Part shown: positions 46,701-57,872 of the stretch, piece by piece
Layout of the letters: each line of letters starts with the position of its first letter
Position numbering within the stretch: the first letter of the stretch is position 1
Assembly: GCA_027924585.1 (NCBI GenBank)
Contig: BSBM01000261.1
Coordinates: 2,431,001 to 2,495,000, forward strand
Reading direction: 5' to 3'
Source: Larix kaempferi
Taxonomy: Eukaryota > Streptophyta > Pinopsida > Pinales > Pinaceae
Length of the DNA: 64,000 bases
Notes under the pieces: generated by a model
The model's input: only the letters and a program-made list of their open reading frames with translations
Told to the model about the DNA's origin: nothing
The model's database searches: none
Translations under genes and position numbers: made by a program

Positions 46701-49204
46701 TATCCATTTAACTCTTTACGTGAACTCTCCATGCAGATACCTTCTTTACTTGCATTTTATATTATCCACCTTTAATATATCTTTAATGAACTTCCTCTTT
46801 ATCTTTAGTTCATTTTTTATTTGTACATAACTATTATAACTATTAATAATAGGTTTTACATTAAAAATATTAGTTATCCATTTAACTCTTTACGTGAACT
46901 CTCCATGGCAGATACTTCTTTAATGGCATTTTATATTGTCCACCTTTAATAAGTTTCCTCTGGTTCATTTTTTTATTTGTACATAACTATTAATAATAGG
47001 TTTTACATTTCTTCAATTTCGCAATCATATTAAATAGGTTTTTGCGTTTCTTCAAATTCGCAATCATGTATTAATAATAATCATGTATTAACAAGTAGAG
47101 TTGCTGAGTGCAGCAAGTTTCTGCCCGCCAAGTGTGGTTCATAGCATTTAAGTTGTTTGTTAAATATTGGGCGATGAACACTTTTCTTAATTCACATCCA
47201 TCATAATGAATTATCAAAATTTATATTTTTTGTGAAGTCTTTTTTAATTTATCATAAATATTGGAAAAGTTGGGAATAGTTAATTTACCAATTCAAGGCA
47301 TTATTGAAACTAAGCACCACACGATCTCTCATTTCTAAGGAAAACTTGGATGATTTTTTTTGAATGAATAGATAATAGAATCACAATTGTCATTAGTGAC
47401 ATCTCAAATTTAGTTTTTGTAATATTGACAAAGTTCATTTTATATGCAAGTTGATATCTAAACATATTAATTAAGAACATACAAGTTAGAAAAGTTCACT
47501 TAGTTTTAATAGAATTTCCAAAAAAAATCATTGAATAATTTTTGTGTGAAACAAAGAAAAGTTAATCTTTATCTTTATGATGAAACATGTACAAGATCAC
47601 TAGATTGTTGAGGGATTTATTTTCAATTATTAATTATCTGTGTTGTTCGGGCTATTAAGTGTCTATTGTAATAGTAGGGATATCATGAATTATATATTAA
47701 TAGGATGAGATGCGCAAGAATGTGCTCAAATTATAGTAAAATATTAGATACCAATGCTATAATCATTTCATGACTTATAACAAGAAAATGCATACCATTA
47801 CCAATGCAATAAAATAACTATGAATCAACATGTTAGATACTTTTAGTGAGATGGAATATGTGAACATGAAGAACAATAAAAGACCTCATTTCTTTGGTCC
47901 GCTCAATGTCTGTTGTTTGCTATTCAAATTTGTCATTGAGCCACACATTTGCAATTATTCTTGATAATAAGTTCTCAATGCTATTACAGTGTACAACCAT
48001 AATCTGTAACTAATTGTTTTAGTGTTTTAAGAAGCCAAGAGTGGAATCCAAGATAATAAAGGAAACAGCATTATGGTAAGTGCAAGATTCAAATAGATGA
48101 AGTATGGAAACTAAATGCAATGCCACTAGACAAGGATAAAAGGCACTCTTAACACATAAATTCAGGTGGAGATTCAGAAAAAGAAGGTGTCCAAGCTTCT
48201 CTGGGAATCTCTAATCAAGTGACACTTAAAATGGTACATGTGACAATACAATAGTAGGATTATCTAGCTGTGATCTATGCGATGAACTTAAGTTTGTGGA
48301 AGTGTAAGGAAATAGATAACAACCAACGAAAATAGATATGATTTTAGTCATTAGATGCCAAAGGTAAGTATTTCATGGTGAACCATGAATTTTGCCCACT
48401 ATTCACATTGGACCTCCTCATATAATATGAAAAGTACAATGTTCATTAAGCAAGCAAACATTGGGAATGAAGACACTGATATGTCGTTGAAAATGTGACT
48501 CTTCACTTGAAATTTTTATAATATTTGTTGTCCTTCATAAATGACAAATGATCTCAAAAACTTATATTTTTAAAAAAGTATTTTTTGAATTACCCTTCTA
48601 AGATGGATTTGAACCTCTTTAAAAAATTGGGAAGGGTTCAATTTTGATAACTTCCCACAAACAACACCAATAAAATGAAACACAAAGGCACAATATTCAA
48701 TATTCATGAACTCAAAGTTAAAGAAGCAATGTAATGGACACATCATGATAAGCTACAACAATAACAAGGGAAGCTGCAGCAAGACCCCCCTTTGACGAAT
48801 TGTTAGACTTGCTAAGCAAGTCCCTACCTGCCTTTGACAAATAGTTAGACTCGTTAAGTGTTCTATGTGTGCATGCATGCGATCGAATTAAATCAAAGGC
48901 AAGGGTGTGAATTATATTAGTGTGCGGTTGCAGTCTTTGTAACTACTCTGACATATATCATATTGATGCAAACTTTATAATCATGAGAAACATTTCACGT
49001 GCTTCCAAACTTTATATCCAACGCATTACAGATCATTTAATCTCAAATTTAAAACAAATGTGATGTATTTTCCATTGGTTCAAATTTTGCATCCCACTTG
49101 ATACATATCATGTCGATGAGACTTTGTAACAAAGTTATCTTCTCTTAGTATGGGATTTTTTTTTTTAACTATAAGCAATGTAGGAATGAATTATAAGTTT
49201 TTAA
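43759..49204. other. Unit 2 spacer without recognised genes
   Basis: Collinear with 36553-41999. Short frames at minus 44668-44862 and plus 45475-45690 mirror those in unit 1. A (TG)n tract lies at 46225-46273. No gene is recognised. Confidence 0.6.
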
Positions 49205-50641
49205 TTTTATTTTTTTTTTAAGTTGCAGAGCAGAAATTTAATTAACACAAACTGAATATACATCTAGAGCCGAGAGGAGTTTTGCATATTGGGGAGGCTT
49301 CATATGTTGAAGCCACCATCCCAATTGCTCAAAAATACTGTAATGACTAACATAATACAGAATTAAGACCTCTGGAGTGTGGTCTACCCTTAAAAAAATA
49401 GGGACTTTTTCCAAACATGGAAATCTATTGAGTCTAACAGTACTGAAAAAAAGACTATGCAGGAAATAGAAACAAAATAGCTGATAGTCGCAGAGGTAAC
49501 CCGAAGCAGTGGCCACCCAGGTTTCATTCTGCCAGTGGTTTCGCTGGGTCTTCCTCGATGATTGGACATGCCACATAGAAATCTTCGAAAATCCCTGGTG
49601 GGGACAGTGAGGGAGAACCTGGAGTGTGCATTCCATCGTGGGTGATGCTGGGTCCCGGAGCCAAGCCTTTGTTCTTCTTTCCAGGCGATTTCTTGTTTTC
49701 TAACCCATGGTCAGGGCCTATAGCAGCCGCGTCTTTATTTTTTCCTTTCTGTTTTTCAGGTTCAGAGTTGTTGCCAATGGAGAAGACCTCCCAGGTCATG
49801 CTTGCATCTAGGGTGTTGGAGTGTTCTGCAGCTTCCTTCAAGCTTTCCTTGACGTTGCGGACGATGCTGGAACTGGCTTTCCAGTTGGCTTCTATTTCTT
49901 CTACGAGTGTGCTCATCGTGTTTTTGAGCAACCAGTAATGGTTAATGGCACCGCCATTACTACCTGCAGCAAGGAGTGCCGCTACTCTGTGAGCTTCCCA
50001 CCCGTCAATGAGATTATGTGTCCTCGCTGATATACGTTCGGCATATCCATCCATCACAGACCAGTCCATGGCCACCTTCGGTCGACGATTGTTGGTCTTA
50101 TGGCCACTCCCACTCCCACTCCCGCGACGAGAGATGCCCCTTCTGCGGTTCGTCATGACAGAGAAATGACGAGAAATGACAGAGGGAATGTCTGCAATTA
50201 CCTTGAAGTTCGTTGAAGCCCAAGGAAGAAAAGCAGCGAAGAGCCAAAGATCTATCATCGTAGCCGCGTCCATATCGACTAGGGGATGTAAGGAGCCAAG
50301 GTAATCATTGCCACAGGCTGTCGTCTTCATTGAAACTGCGAAAATTGAATGCAGGTCTCAAAGGCCGAGGGGAGCCATCAATCCAAGCACGAGCAAAGGA
50401 GAGCAACAATAACTCCCTCGTCCTCCAGGTTTAAATTCATGCCATCGTCCAAATTGCCGCGTCGACGTGGTTCCATGTGGATGCATTATTCACCGTTGAT
50501 GTGGGCCACGTGTCTGCCATCATTTGCCAAAGGGTTCTGCTCCTGCATGTCGGAGGTGTTGTCATGTACGGGGGGTGCGGTGGCAGCCTCTCCCTGCGCA
50601 CAGTGGCCGAGGGATGTGCGGTGATGTCACCCGCATCCGGG
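49205..50641 (-). mobile_element. Retrocopied mRNA (processed retrocopy) inserted in unit 2
   Basis: Unit 1 is uninterrupted at the equivalent site (AAGTTTTTAACTTTTC near 41992-42021), so this 1.44-kb block was inserted after the duplication. Read on the minus strand it has about 310 bp of GC-rich 5' leader, a complete ORF, about 320 bp of 3' UTR with ATTAAA (plus 49237-49242), and an A-rich tail (plus T run at about 49205-49219). TTTTAA is repeated on both sides and fits a LINE endonuclease target of TT/AAAA type. These are signs of LINE-driven copying of a host transcript. Confidence 0.8.
49524..50330 (-). CDS. Unrecognised 268-codon ORF within the retrocopy
   Basis: The frame runs from ATG at 50330 to TGA at 49524 with no break. 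I do not recognise the protein. Visible features are a basic Gly/Ser stretch near residues 82-103 (RRRGISRRGSGSGSG then NNRR), a central part likely helical (IDGWEAHRVAALLAAG, TMSTLVEEIEANWKASSSIV), a Lys-rich segment (EPEKQKGKNKD, KKSPGKKNKG) and a Ser/Pro-rich acidic end. The composition suggests a nuclear or nucleic-acid-associated protein, but that is a guess. The start is supported by the leader upstream and the absence of an earlier in-frame ATG. It may be an expressed retrogene or a young pseudogene. Confidence 0.55.
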   Translation of the reverse strand: MKTTACGNDYLGSLHPLVDMDAATMIDLWLFAAFLPWASTNFKVIADIPSVISRHFSVMTNRRRGISRRGSGSGSGHKTNNRRPKVAMDWSVMDGYAERISARTHNLIDGWEAHRVAALLAAGSNGGAINHYWLLKNTMSTLVEEIEANWKASSSIVRNVKESLKEAAEHSNTLDASMTWEVFSIGNNSEPEKQKGKNKDAAAIGPDHGLENKKSPGKKNKGLAPGPSITHDGMHTPGSPSLSPPGIFEDFYVACPIIEEDPAKPLAE

Positions 50642-50774
50642 TTTTAACTTTTCTTATCTTAGTCTCGGATTTAAATTTCTTTTAGTTATAAGCAATGTAG
50701 GAATGAATTATAAGTCTTAAAATTATAAGCAATGTAGGAATGAATTATAAGTCTTAAAATTATGAGCAATGTAG
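50642..50774. repeat. 37-bp tandem repeat, unit 2 (three copies)
   Basis: Continues the unit sequence after the retrocopy. TAAGCAATGTAGG words start at 50689 and 50726, with a variant at 50763. Unit 1 has two. Confidence 0.8.
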
Positions 50775-52082
50775 GAAAAAACTAATAAAATGAACTTTGG
50801 GACCGGAGGGAGATTCGACACTAGAAAAGGGCAAGTGGCAGACATACAATGCACACAACTTCTATGCTAGGGTCTGCATAGGGACTAATGCGTGCACATG
50901 CCGGATGAATGACATGAGTATTGAATTACAACATCCTCACTAGATCTTGCTAGTAGACATACACTGCATTAGTCCAAGCACCCACTCAAATGCGAATGGA
51001 GCAAACTGAGCATATTTTTCATGAATGATTTCAAGCGAAGTTGAAAATAATAAGGACATTCCATTGCCTCCTCCATGCAGAAAGATGTGGGCGATAGCTT
51101 TACCTTCTAAGGTCAGTGAAGGCACTCAAATTCTCGCAAAAGACTATAATGCAAATTTGTAGGCAATGATTGATTTTAGTGCTCCTGCTATAATCCTATA
51201 GTTACAAACCCTTACAATGCTACATTCAACTAGGAGCCATATATTTACCCACATGATGTCTGGGAGCCGAAGATTTGGAAGGATAAATGGATCCATGAAT
51301 TTGTCGGACTCCTCGCAAAAGAGGTGAAACCATTAGAAGCTATGGCCTGCAAGAGTCCAGCACCACAATCCTTTCCAAGTCTAGAAGAACAACCATGTTG
51401 CAAGGGAGAAATTATGTAAGAATTTGTTTAAAATTAGTTTAAATTCGTTTTTCGTATTAAGAATTTATTTTTGATGTTCTTATACATCAATTTGCATTAA
51501 TTTAATGTTTGGATAGATCCTAAATTCAAGAATAGATAAAGAATAAATAATGAATTCCTTTACAATATTATTTCATGTGTATGAGTGTTTGATTCCCTGC
51601 ACTTGATCTTTCAACTCTACATGAGAGATTTCCAGACAATAGGCAAGATTTGAATATTGTTTTTTCGTACATTTCATTTCTTCGATCCACGTACTTTCTG
51701 ACTTCATGAAGAGGAAGTTATTCACACTGGACAAATAAACTTCAAACCATTCTTTAAACCTTTCATAAAATCTGCAGAAAAACTAAAGCATGAGATTGGG
51801 AAAACAAATGAATCCACCGAAAATAAGAGGACACGAGCAAACAATCCATGACATGAAAATGAAAATTAATTGAGGGCTAAAATTGGTCAAGAATGCTTGA
51901 GTTATTGAATTATACCCAATAGAGAAGGGTGAGATTCAGAGGGCCCCCCATGACCTGCCAGAAAACATATGACCAGTTAAGAAAACATATGTACTCTTTG
52001 CAAATCTTCACACAAGAAGAGCCCTGGAATGTATTAAAACTCAAAGAGAGATAGAAACCCTCTTACCTACTTCATAGTCTAG
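50775..52082. other. Segment present in unit 2 and missing from unit 1
   Basis: Non-coding, mostly AT-rich. It is bounded by TAGG on both sides (GTAGGAA and CTAGGTA), which fits loss from unit 1 by recombination between short repeats rather than gain in unit 2. A CTCCCTCCGGTCCCAAA-like end (minus strand, about 50794-50812) resembles a Stowaway terminal repeat, but no partner was found. Confidence 0.5.
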
Positions 52083-52303
52083 GTATAACCATTTCCATTG
52101 CCTCTACAGTAAGCTCGTAGAGAGAAATCCTGCAAGAGAGAAACTAAAATTTGGTGTTTACTATGAGAAAACAAAAAATGTAGAAGTTTTAACATAGTTG
52201 AATAACAAGTTATGAAAGAAATCTACAGAAAAATATACCACAAGGCTTCCGCATTTGAAGGCTGAGACCAATCAACATCGATTGACATGCAACAACGAGA
52301 CCT

Positions 52304-53233
52304 TCCTTGATGTGATTTTTTCATATTTTTCTGTGGTAACAACAATAAGGTATATCCATAGTGGCGCTTACAGGAGACTGGCTGCTGAGAGGAATGAAGA
52401 AGCCCACATAATAAATATTTTCTCAATTTTTCAATTTCATGAATGTAATTTCTTATTACTTCAAATGTAGAATTAATTTCTCTTGGTGTATGCAAATTTT
52501 TTCCAGTATTTATCAATATTATAAAATCATTCAAAAATAATTAAAAAATTAACAATTGACCAATACTACTGCATTTAAAAGCTTACTCCTGTATGAAGAA
52601 TATGGGACTTTGATATCAAGCTTGGTTTCAACTTTAACAAAATCTTATAATTTATTTTCTGTATTCTTTCAGGTATCGAAGCTAACTTCCTCACTATTCC
52701 TTTAAAAAAAGGTCAACGGACTTGAATTTTAGCCATTACGAGACCATGGGCACTATATTTTGTCAGTTCTTAATTACAAATTTTTTACCACAGGCAGGAA
52801 TAGCAAAAAAAACACAGGTCGCATAGCTAAAAAAGACTCAAGTTGAGCATCAATACCACTCATTAAAGGGAATATGATAGACTAAGGTTGCATAGGAAAA
52901 AGAAGACTCAGATCGCACAAGAAGAAAAGATTCAGTTCGTGTAGCAATACCTGAAGGAATAGGATACTGGGGTGTTTCTGTATTTTTAATTCACTAAAGA
53001 CTATCTCTATTCCCCCGTTTATTTTATATAGAAATTATATGTAATCGGGCGATATACCTTTTATAGTTTTGTCTTTAAATTTTATTGCTGTGATACTTAT
53101 TTGTTTCACTAACAAATTTTTCACTAGATGATTTTCAGTAAGACATATGAACACTATGTTGTCAATGAAACTTCCTTGGTTTTATAATAAAATCAATTCT
53201 ACTATGTAAAAAATGATGGGATGTAGTATGTAG
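52304..53233. other. Sequence upstream of the MLO-like exon
   Basis: Unique AT-rich sequence. I looked for the preceding MLO exon (the last membrane segment, usually ending LPLYALVTQ) and did not find it. The last bases before 53234 (GTATGTAG) can serve as a 3' splice site. Confidence 0.5.
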
Positions 53234-53599
53234 ATGGATTCTCACATGAAGAAGGATATATTTGAAGAACAGATAGCTAATGGCTTGAAGAGCTGGAAAA
53301 AAAGGCTAAGTAGGAAAAGACAGGAAAACTCAAATTCTGGATTTGGAAGTGAGCAAACAACTCCACGGCTCAAAGCATCTCCATTGCACTTGCTCCATAG
53401 ATACAAAATCGTAAGAGACACTGAAACCCCAGACATATCTCCAAGAGGTTCATACTCAGAATATGAAACATCAGATGTGGAAATGGATGCTCGGGAAACA
53501 AACAAACATCCCATTTCAAAAGCTGTGAAGACATCAAACTTGGAAATGATCGATTATTCGCCATATCCTCGGCGGCTTACTAATACTGCTTTAATGTAA
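53234..53599 (+). CDS. MLO-like protein, C-terminal exon
   Basis: This open stretch of 121 codons begins right after an AG splice acceptor (53232-53233) and ends at TAA 53597. The start MDSHMKKDIFEEQIANGLKS matches the MLO family block that follows the seventh membrane segment (M-G-x-x-M-K-x-x-I-F-x-E-Q). It continues with a basic calmodulin-binding-like helix (WKKRLSRKRQ) and a Ser-rich tail including SPLHLLHRYK, similar to the SP-x-HLLH block of MLO tails. MLO proteins are plant plasma-membrane proteins with seven membrane spans; some act in powdery mildew susceptibility, others in pollen tube or root signalling. Only this exon is visible, so it may be the end of a long-intron gene or a fragment. 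Confidence 0.7.
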   Translation: MDSHMKKDIFEEQIANGLKSWKKRLSRKRQENSNSGFGSEQTTPRLKASPLHLLHRYKIVRDTETPDISPRGSYSEYETSDVEMDARETNKHPISKAVKTSNLEMIDYSPYPRRLTNTALM

Positions 53600-55560
53600 T
53601 GTCTGAGACCCGGAGAACAAAGAGACAGATCAGCCATCTTAAATGCCCAAAATGCGTAAATCACAAAGAATTGGGATCACAACGCCAACAATCATCAAGT
53701 GGGTTACCAATTCCACTGGATAGATAGCCCAGTTCTCGCCTCCTTGTGTTGTTGTCAATGCTTCTGGAATAGTAGAAAGAATTCAAAATTCACCCTCAAA
53801 CCTTAAAACCTTATACCATTATCCACCAATTGCACTTAACATATCATAAGAAACTCAATTTAGTTCAGCAGTGAGCGTTATATTTACCTGTGAACCATAT
53901 GTACTACGTTGTCTGGATCTTTTTCCACACCGGTGGTATTGGCATTAGCACTGGCAGGGCATGCTTTGTTCCCCTTGAATTCTATCCAAACAAGGATCCA
54001 AATGGATTTGCTTCCGCCTTGCCATGGATGCAAAGGATTCTGATCAAGAGCATGCAACTGAAACAACTGTGTTTCTTCATCATACTACCAAATACTCACT
54101 ACTCTACTCACAAATTGACCCTCTGTCTTCACAAGTGAAGAATAATTGAAAACAGGGTGCTAAAATGAAGACAATGTTGCATATCTAAGATATCCCATGA
54201 ACTGAAACACAGTAGAAAATATGAAAACTAGAAGAAAAACCGATCCTTCTAAGTTGTACTTCGCTATATAGACTGAATTTTTTTGGGCTGTAGAGGTTAA
54301 TTATCGTAAACCTATCGATTGAATTGGATTGCAGTTGTGCTTTGGAAGGAGGGATTGAGAACTCAGAGTTACCATGGGAGAAATTGAGTTACAGGTGGCC
54401 AGGTGAAAGAGAGAACGAGTACCATGTGCATGGAAGCTGCATGTCTCCCACGTGTTTGCAACCTTAGGATCACCTCGGCAAAAGGCCAAATAAGGCTTCC
54501 GATATGATGATTGGTTAGAAACAAATATAGGTAAGAAAACTTAGGTTAAAATATGTTGGTTTTTGTGAGGACTAATAGATATTACGCAAGACGATTGCTA
54601 TAGTCCTTGTGCTACTTGTCAAGCAGGGACTAATAAAACACACTGATATGTTTGCTCAACGTTACTGCACTACGGAGTTGTGGAAATTTTAAAAAATACC
54701 AAATTATATTTTCATTCCATCTATGAACATATTTTCATTACAATGTGCACTGGTGCATTTGGTTATTTAACAAGCATAGTTCAAGTTTTCAAGAGTATTA
54801 AAATTAAAAACTTATATTATTGACTATTTTATACATCCTTAATGCTTAATTTATTATGGAGCATTGGTACTTTATATCAATGGCAACACATTGTTTTAGT
54901 TGTGAGAATAAGATGCACTATTGCTCACCAATGTGTTACCAATGTGTTTCCATGTATCTAATGCATCATTTATATATGTATATATTTTACAATAAGAATG
55001 TTTCATTATGCGTAAAAACTTGACAAGACTCGGTGTGTTTCTCAATGTTATGCCTTGGTGCATTTTGTCATATTAAACACATTGGAAAAATCAGGTGTTA
55101 AAATTTTTTAAAAAAAACATTTTTTCAATATCGAGGTCAATGCTTTATAATTTATAATGCACCACTGTGTATTATAAGATGGTGCACCAATGCATTATGT
55201 CCCATTTAAGCACACCATTAATAAAACCTCTACTAAAACCTCTGGTTGCCTGCCTCCACTAGTAACATCTGCTATAAATAGACAAATGAGACATTTTTTA
55301 GAGAGGTTAAGCAAATACCTCTGCTAGAAAGTGTTTTCCTTGTAGTATTCCTTTGTCTATAGCTTATCCTCTCATGTCTACTAGATGTCCTTCATGGATG
55401 TCCTTGGGGTGTTCCCTAACCATGAAGTTGCATGATTAAATCCCTTTTTGAGTTCTCCCCGAGCTTGTGTGAGATTGTGTTCCTTGTCTATCCTTTGACC
55501 TTTCCCATATCCCATATATTGCATCATGGAAGGCCAACGTGATCAACCAGTTATTTATCA
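53600..55560. other. Downstream of MLO-like exon; no gene recognised
   Basis: The stretch 53600-54540 is less AT-rich and may include a 3' UTR and a G-box-bearing piece (CCCACGTG near 54448). From 54560 to 55250 it is AT-rich with repeated GTGCA(T/C) words. A TATAAATA lies at about 55273. Nothing codes convincingly. Confidence 0.4.
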
Positions 55561-57326
55561 ATATTCTTTACAATGAATTAATGATTAAACAATTATTATT
55601 GATCCCATATCAACCCTTAATATCACATTGAATCCTATTTGTAATGCTATTTGTGCTACCCACTTCCCTCCTACTCCTTGGACCCTCAAATTTTTCAACA
55701 AATCATCGACTAGGACCCTCAAGGTTGTTGATATTTCCATATCCCTTTTCTGTAAGACCATCAGCCCCCATTTTTTAGTACTCTCCATATACTTAGAGTA
55801 TAACCTACTCCTCAACTTACCTTGGTTGGATGGGATGATGGTTGTTTCCTACACCTTCAAAGGTGTTCGATGAAGGTAATACTTATTCCACTTAGTGTGA
55901 TCCTTCTCCTTTATACCACTTTATTGAGTTTAGTCCCAAGGCCCACTCATTAGTATCATCCATGTATTCTCTCTTGTTATTTAAAGCCCCTTCCTCCTCC
56001 CGTCACTCTGTCCCTAAATTCTGAATAGCTAGGTCAAATTCCTCCTCTATCCTTACCCACATTTTATCCTCAAACATGTGAGAACCTTGTGTGGGTCCCC
56101 TACTCCTTCACCTCTAGATCTTTCCTTAGTAGATCAAAACATTGCTTCCCTCTTTTATCCTTCCTTTCTTCTCACCCTAGTTCTAAGGACACTCGTGGCA
56201 AGGATAATTTATATCCTTAGCCTTTCACTGTTAGCTAAAATAAATTTTCTATGTTCATGAGGTTTCCATATCTTAATATGGATTCATCAAGTTGAATGAA
56301 GCCCCATTTTAGATTGGACCTTTGTGGGGCCAACTTAGGTATCTTGTCATTAACGTCGGTTGTCTCTTACTTGGGCATAACTTTTTCCTTATTTTCTTCC
56401 TCCTTTTCCTCTCCTCTTGGTCACCTCTCCCCTTTAGTTTCTCCACATTTGATTGGTTTCCCTCTCAATCAATGTCTTGATTATGATAGACTTTATATGG
56501 CTCCATCCTAGCAGTGATCGGCCATAGGATTGTTCCCACAAGATGTTTAATGTGGTTTTCAAATCCCATAGACTACAATAATAGGGTCATTTTCCCAATT
56601 GCACCTCTCACATCTCCCTCATTTATCCTCTCACCTCCACTATATTATCCCTAATGTTGTTGTCTCTTTATCTTTTTTCCTTTTCCAATTTCACCTTGGA
56701 GTTATTGCATGTTCTTCCTCTTCGTCTATACCCATTTTTTGTCCATCTCTAGGAGTTGTTGTCACCATCCATTTTCCCACTCAATATAGGCCATTGAATT
56801 TTGTGATGCAAGTACCTAGCTTGTTTGAACATGCTCCTACACTACTAGCTCCCACCCATAGGTAAACACATGTATGGTGCCTCAAAACGCTTCTCTCTCC
56901 TTTTTGTTTTATTTGCATAATCTAGTTATTGTATCTCTTTCATGATAGTTAGATTCACTACTCATTGTCTAAAAACAACATTTACATCTTATGAGTTTAA
57001 TTGTTATGTTTTACTTACATAGTAGTTAACTTCGCTCATCCCCCTATCCTAGAATTTTTGTTTATCGTGCATCTCATGTATTTTGATCTGTCTTTATTCT
57101 TTGTCATACATGTTGTGCTTGATATCATATTTCTCTCCTAAGTGTGTTTTAGCTTCACTCTTTGCAATGATTATCAAGGTGTGGGATCTCCATGCAAAAG
57201 TTAGAAACTTAAGAGAAGTTGAAAAATGGAGACTTCTCCCTCACCATGTTTGAGCATTAGCTCTAACTTCTTTAATTTTTCTTGTTTCTTCCTTGCAACT
57301 CACCACTATTTCTATCACATGGATAA
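55561..57326 (+). pseudogene. Degenerate retroelement-like region
   Basis: Frame 55628-55873 ends LEYNLLLNLPWLDGMMVV, resembling the Y-N-x-L-L-G-R-x-W-L-x-x-M end of retropepsins from LTR elements. The active-site Asp block is not visible. Further short plus-strand frames to 56865 are Ser/Leu/Pro-rich and not identifiable. Together with the G-run and repeat at 57337 this may be the remains of an LTR element, but the support is weak. Confidence 0.3.
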
Positions 57327-57872
57327 CAACTCTTTCAAGGGGGGGAATATCTAGCATATGAAATTCAAACTTTGGTATTGACGTAATCCTAAACACCTAG
57401 AATTATGATGCACAACCACTCTTGTTTTGTTATCATACATGAACTACCTAATGATGACATGATACTTCTCTAAATGCCTTATATGTGTTGGACCATCTTC
57501 TTAGAGTTTTATGTACCTTATTTTCTATGTATGATCTCTTAGTATTGTCCAATGCTTAGGTATGGTCCTTTTCCACCTTCCCTATCTTAATCTTTAGCCC
57601 TTTATAACAACTCTTGCAAGGGGGGAAATATCTAGCGTATGAAATTCAAACTTTGGTATTGAAGAAATCCTAACCACCTAGAAGTATGATGCACAATCCA
57701 CTCTTGTTTTGCTATCATACATAAACTACCTAATGATGACATGATACTTCTCTAAATGCCTTATATGTCTTGGACCATCTTCTTGGAGTTTTATGTACCT
57801 TATTTTCTATGTATGATCTCTTAGGATTGTCCAATGCTTAGGTATGGTCCTTTTCCACCTTCCCTATCTTAG
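57327..57872 (+). repeat. 279-bp direct repeat with G-run starts
   Basis: Two adjacent copies begin AACAACTCTT(T/G)CAAGGGGGG at 57327 and 57606 and end CCTTCCCTATCTTA near 57588 and 57872. Similarity is high. The second copy abuts the duplicated A segment. Each G-run resembles a polypurine tract, so these could be nested LTR ends. Confidence 0.8.

Larger units (their letters stand above)
42323..52303. repeat. Tandem duplication, unit 2 (9981 bp with later insertion)
   Basis: Begins TAAGAGTATTTTTCG right after unit 1 and ends GCAACAACGAGAC at 52303, after which unique sequence resumes. It contains the retrocopied mRNA at 49205-50641 and a 1.3-kb segment (50775-52082), both absent from unit 1. 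Confidence 0.95.

Noticed and set aside
50794-50812. Stowaway-like terminal sequence (CTCCCTCCGGTCCCAAA on the minus strand)
   Set aside because: No inverted partner or TA target duplication was found nearby, so a MITE cannot be delimited.
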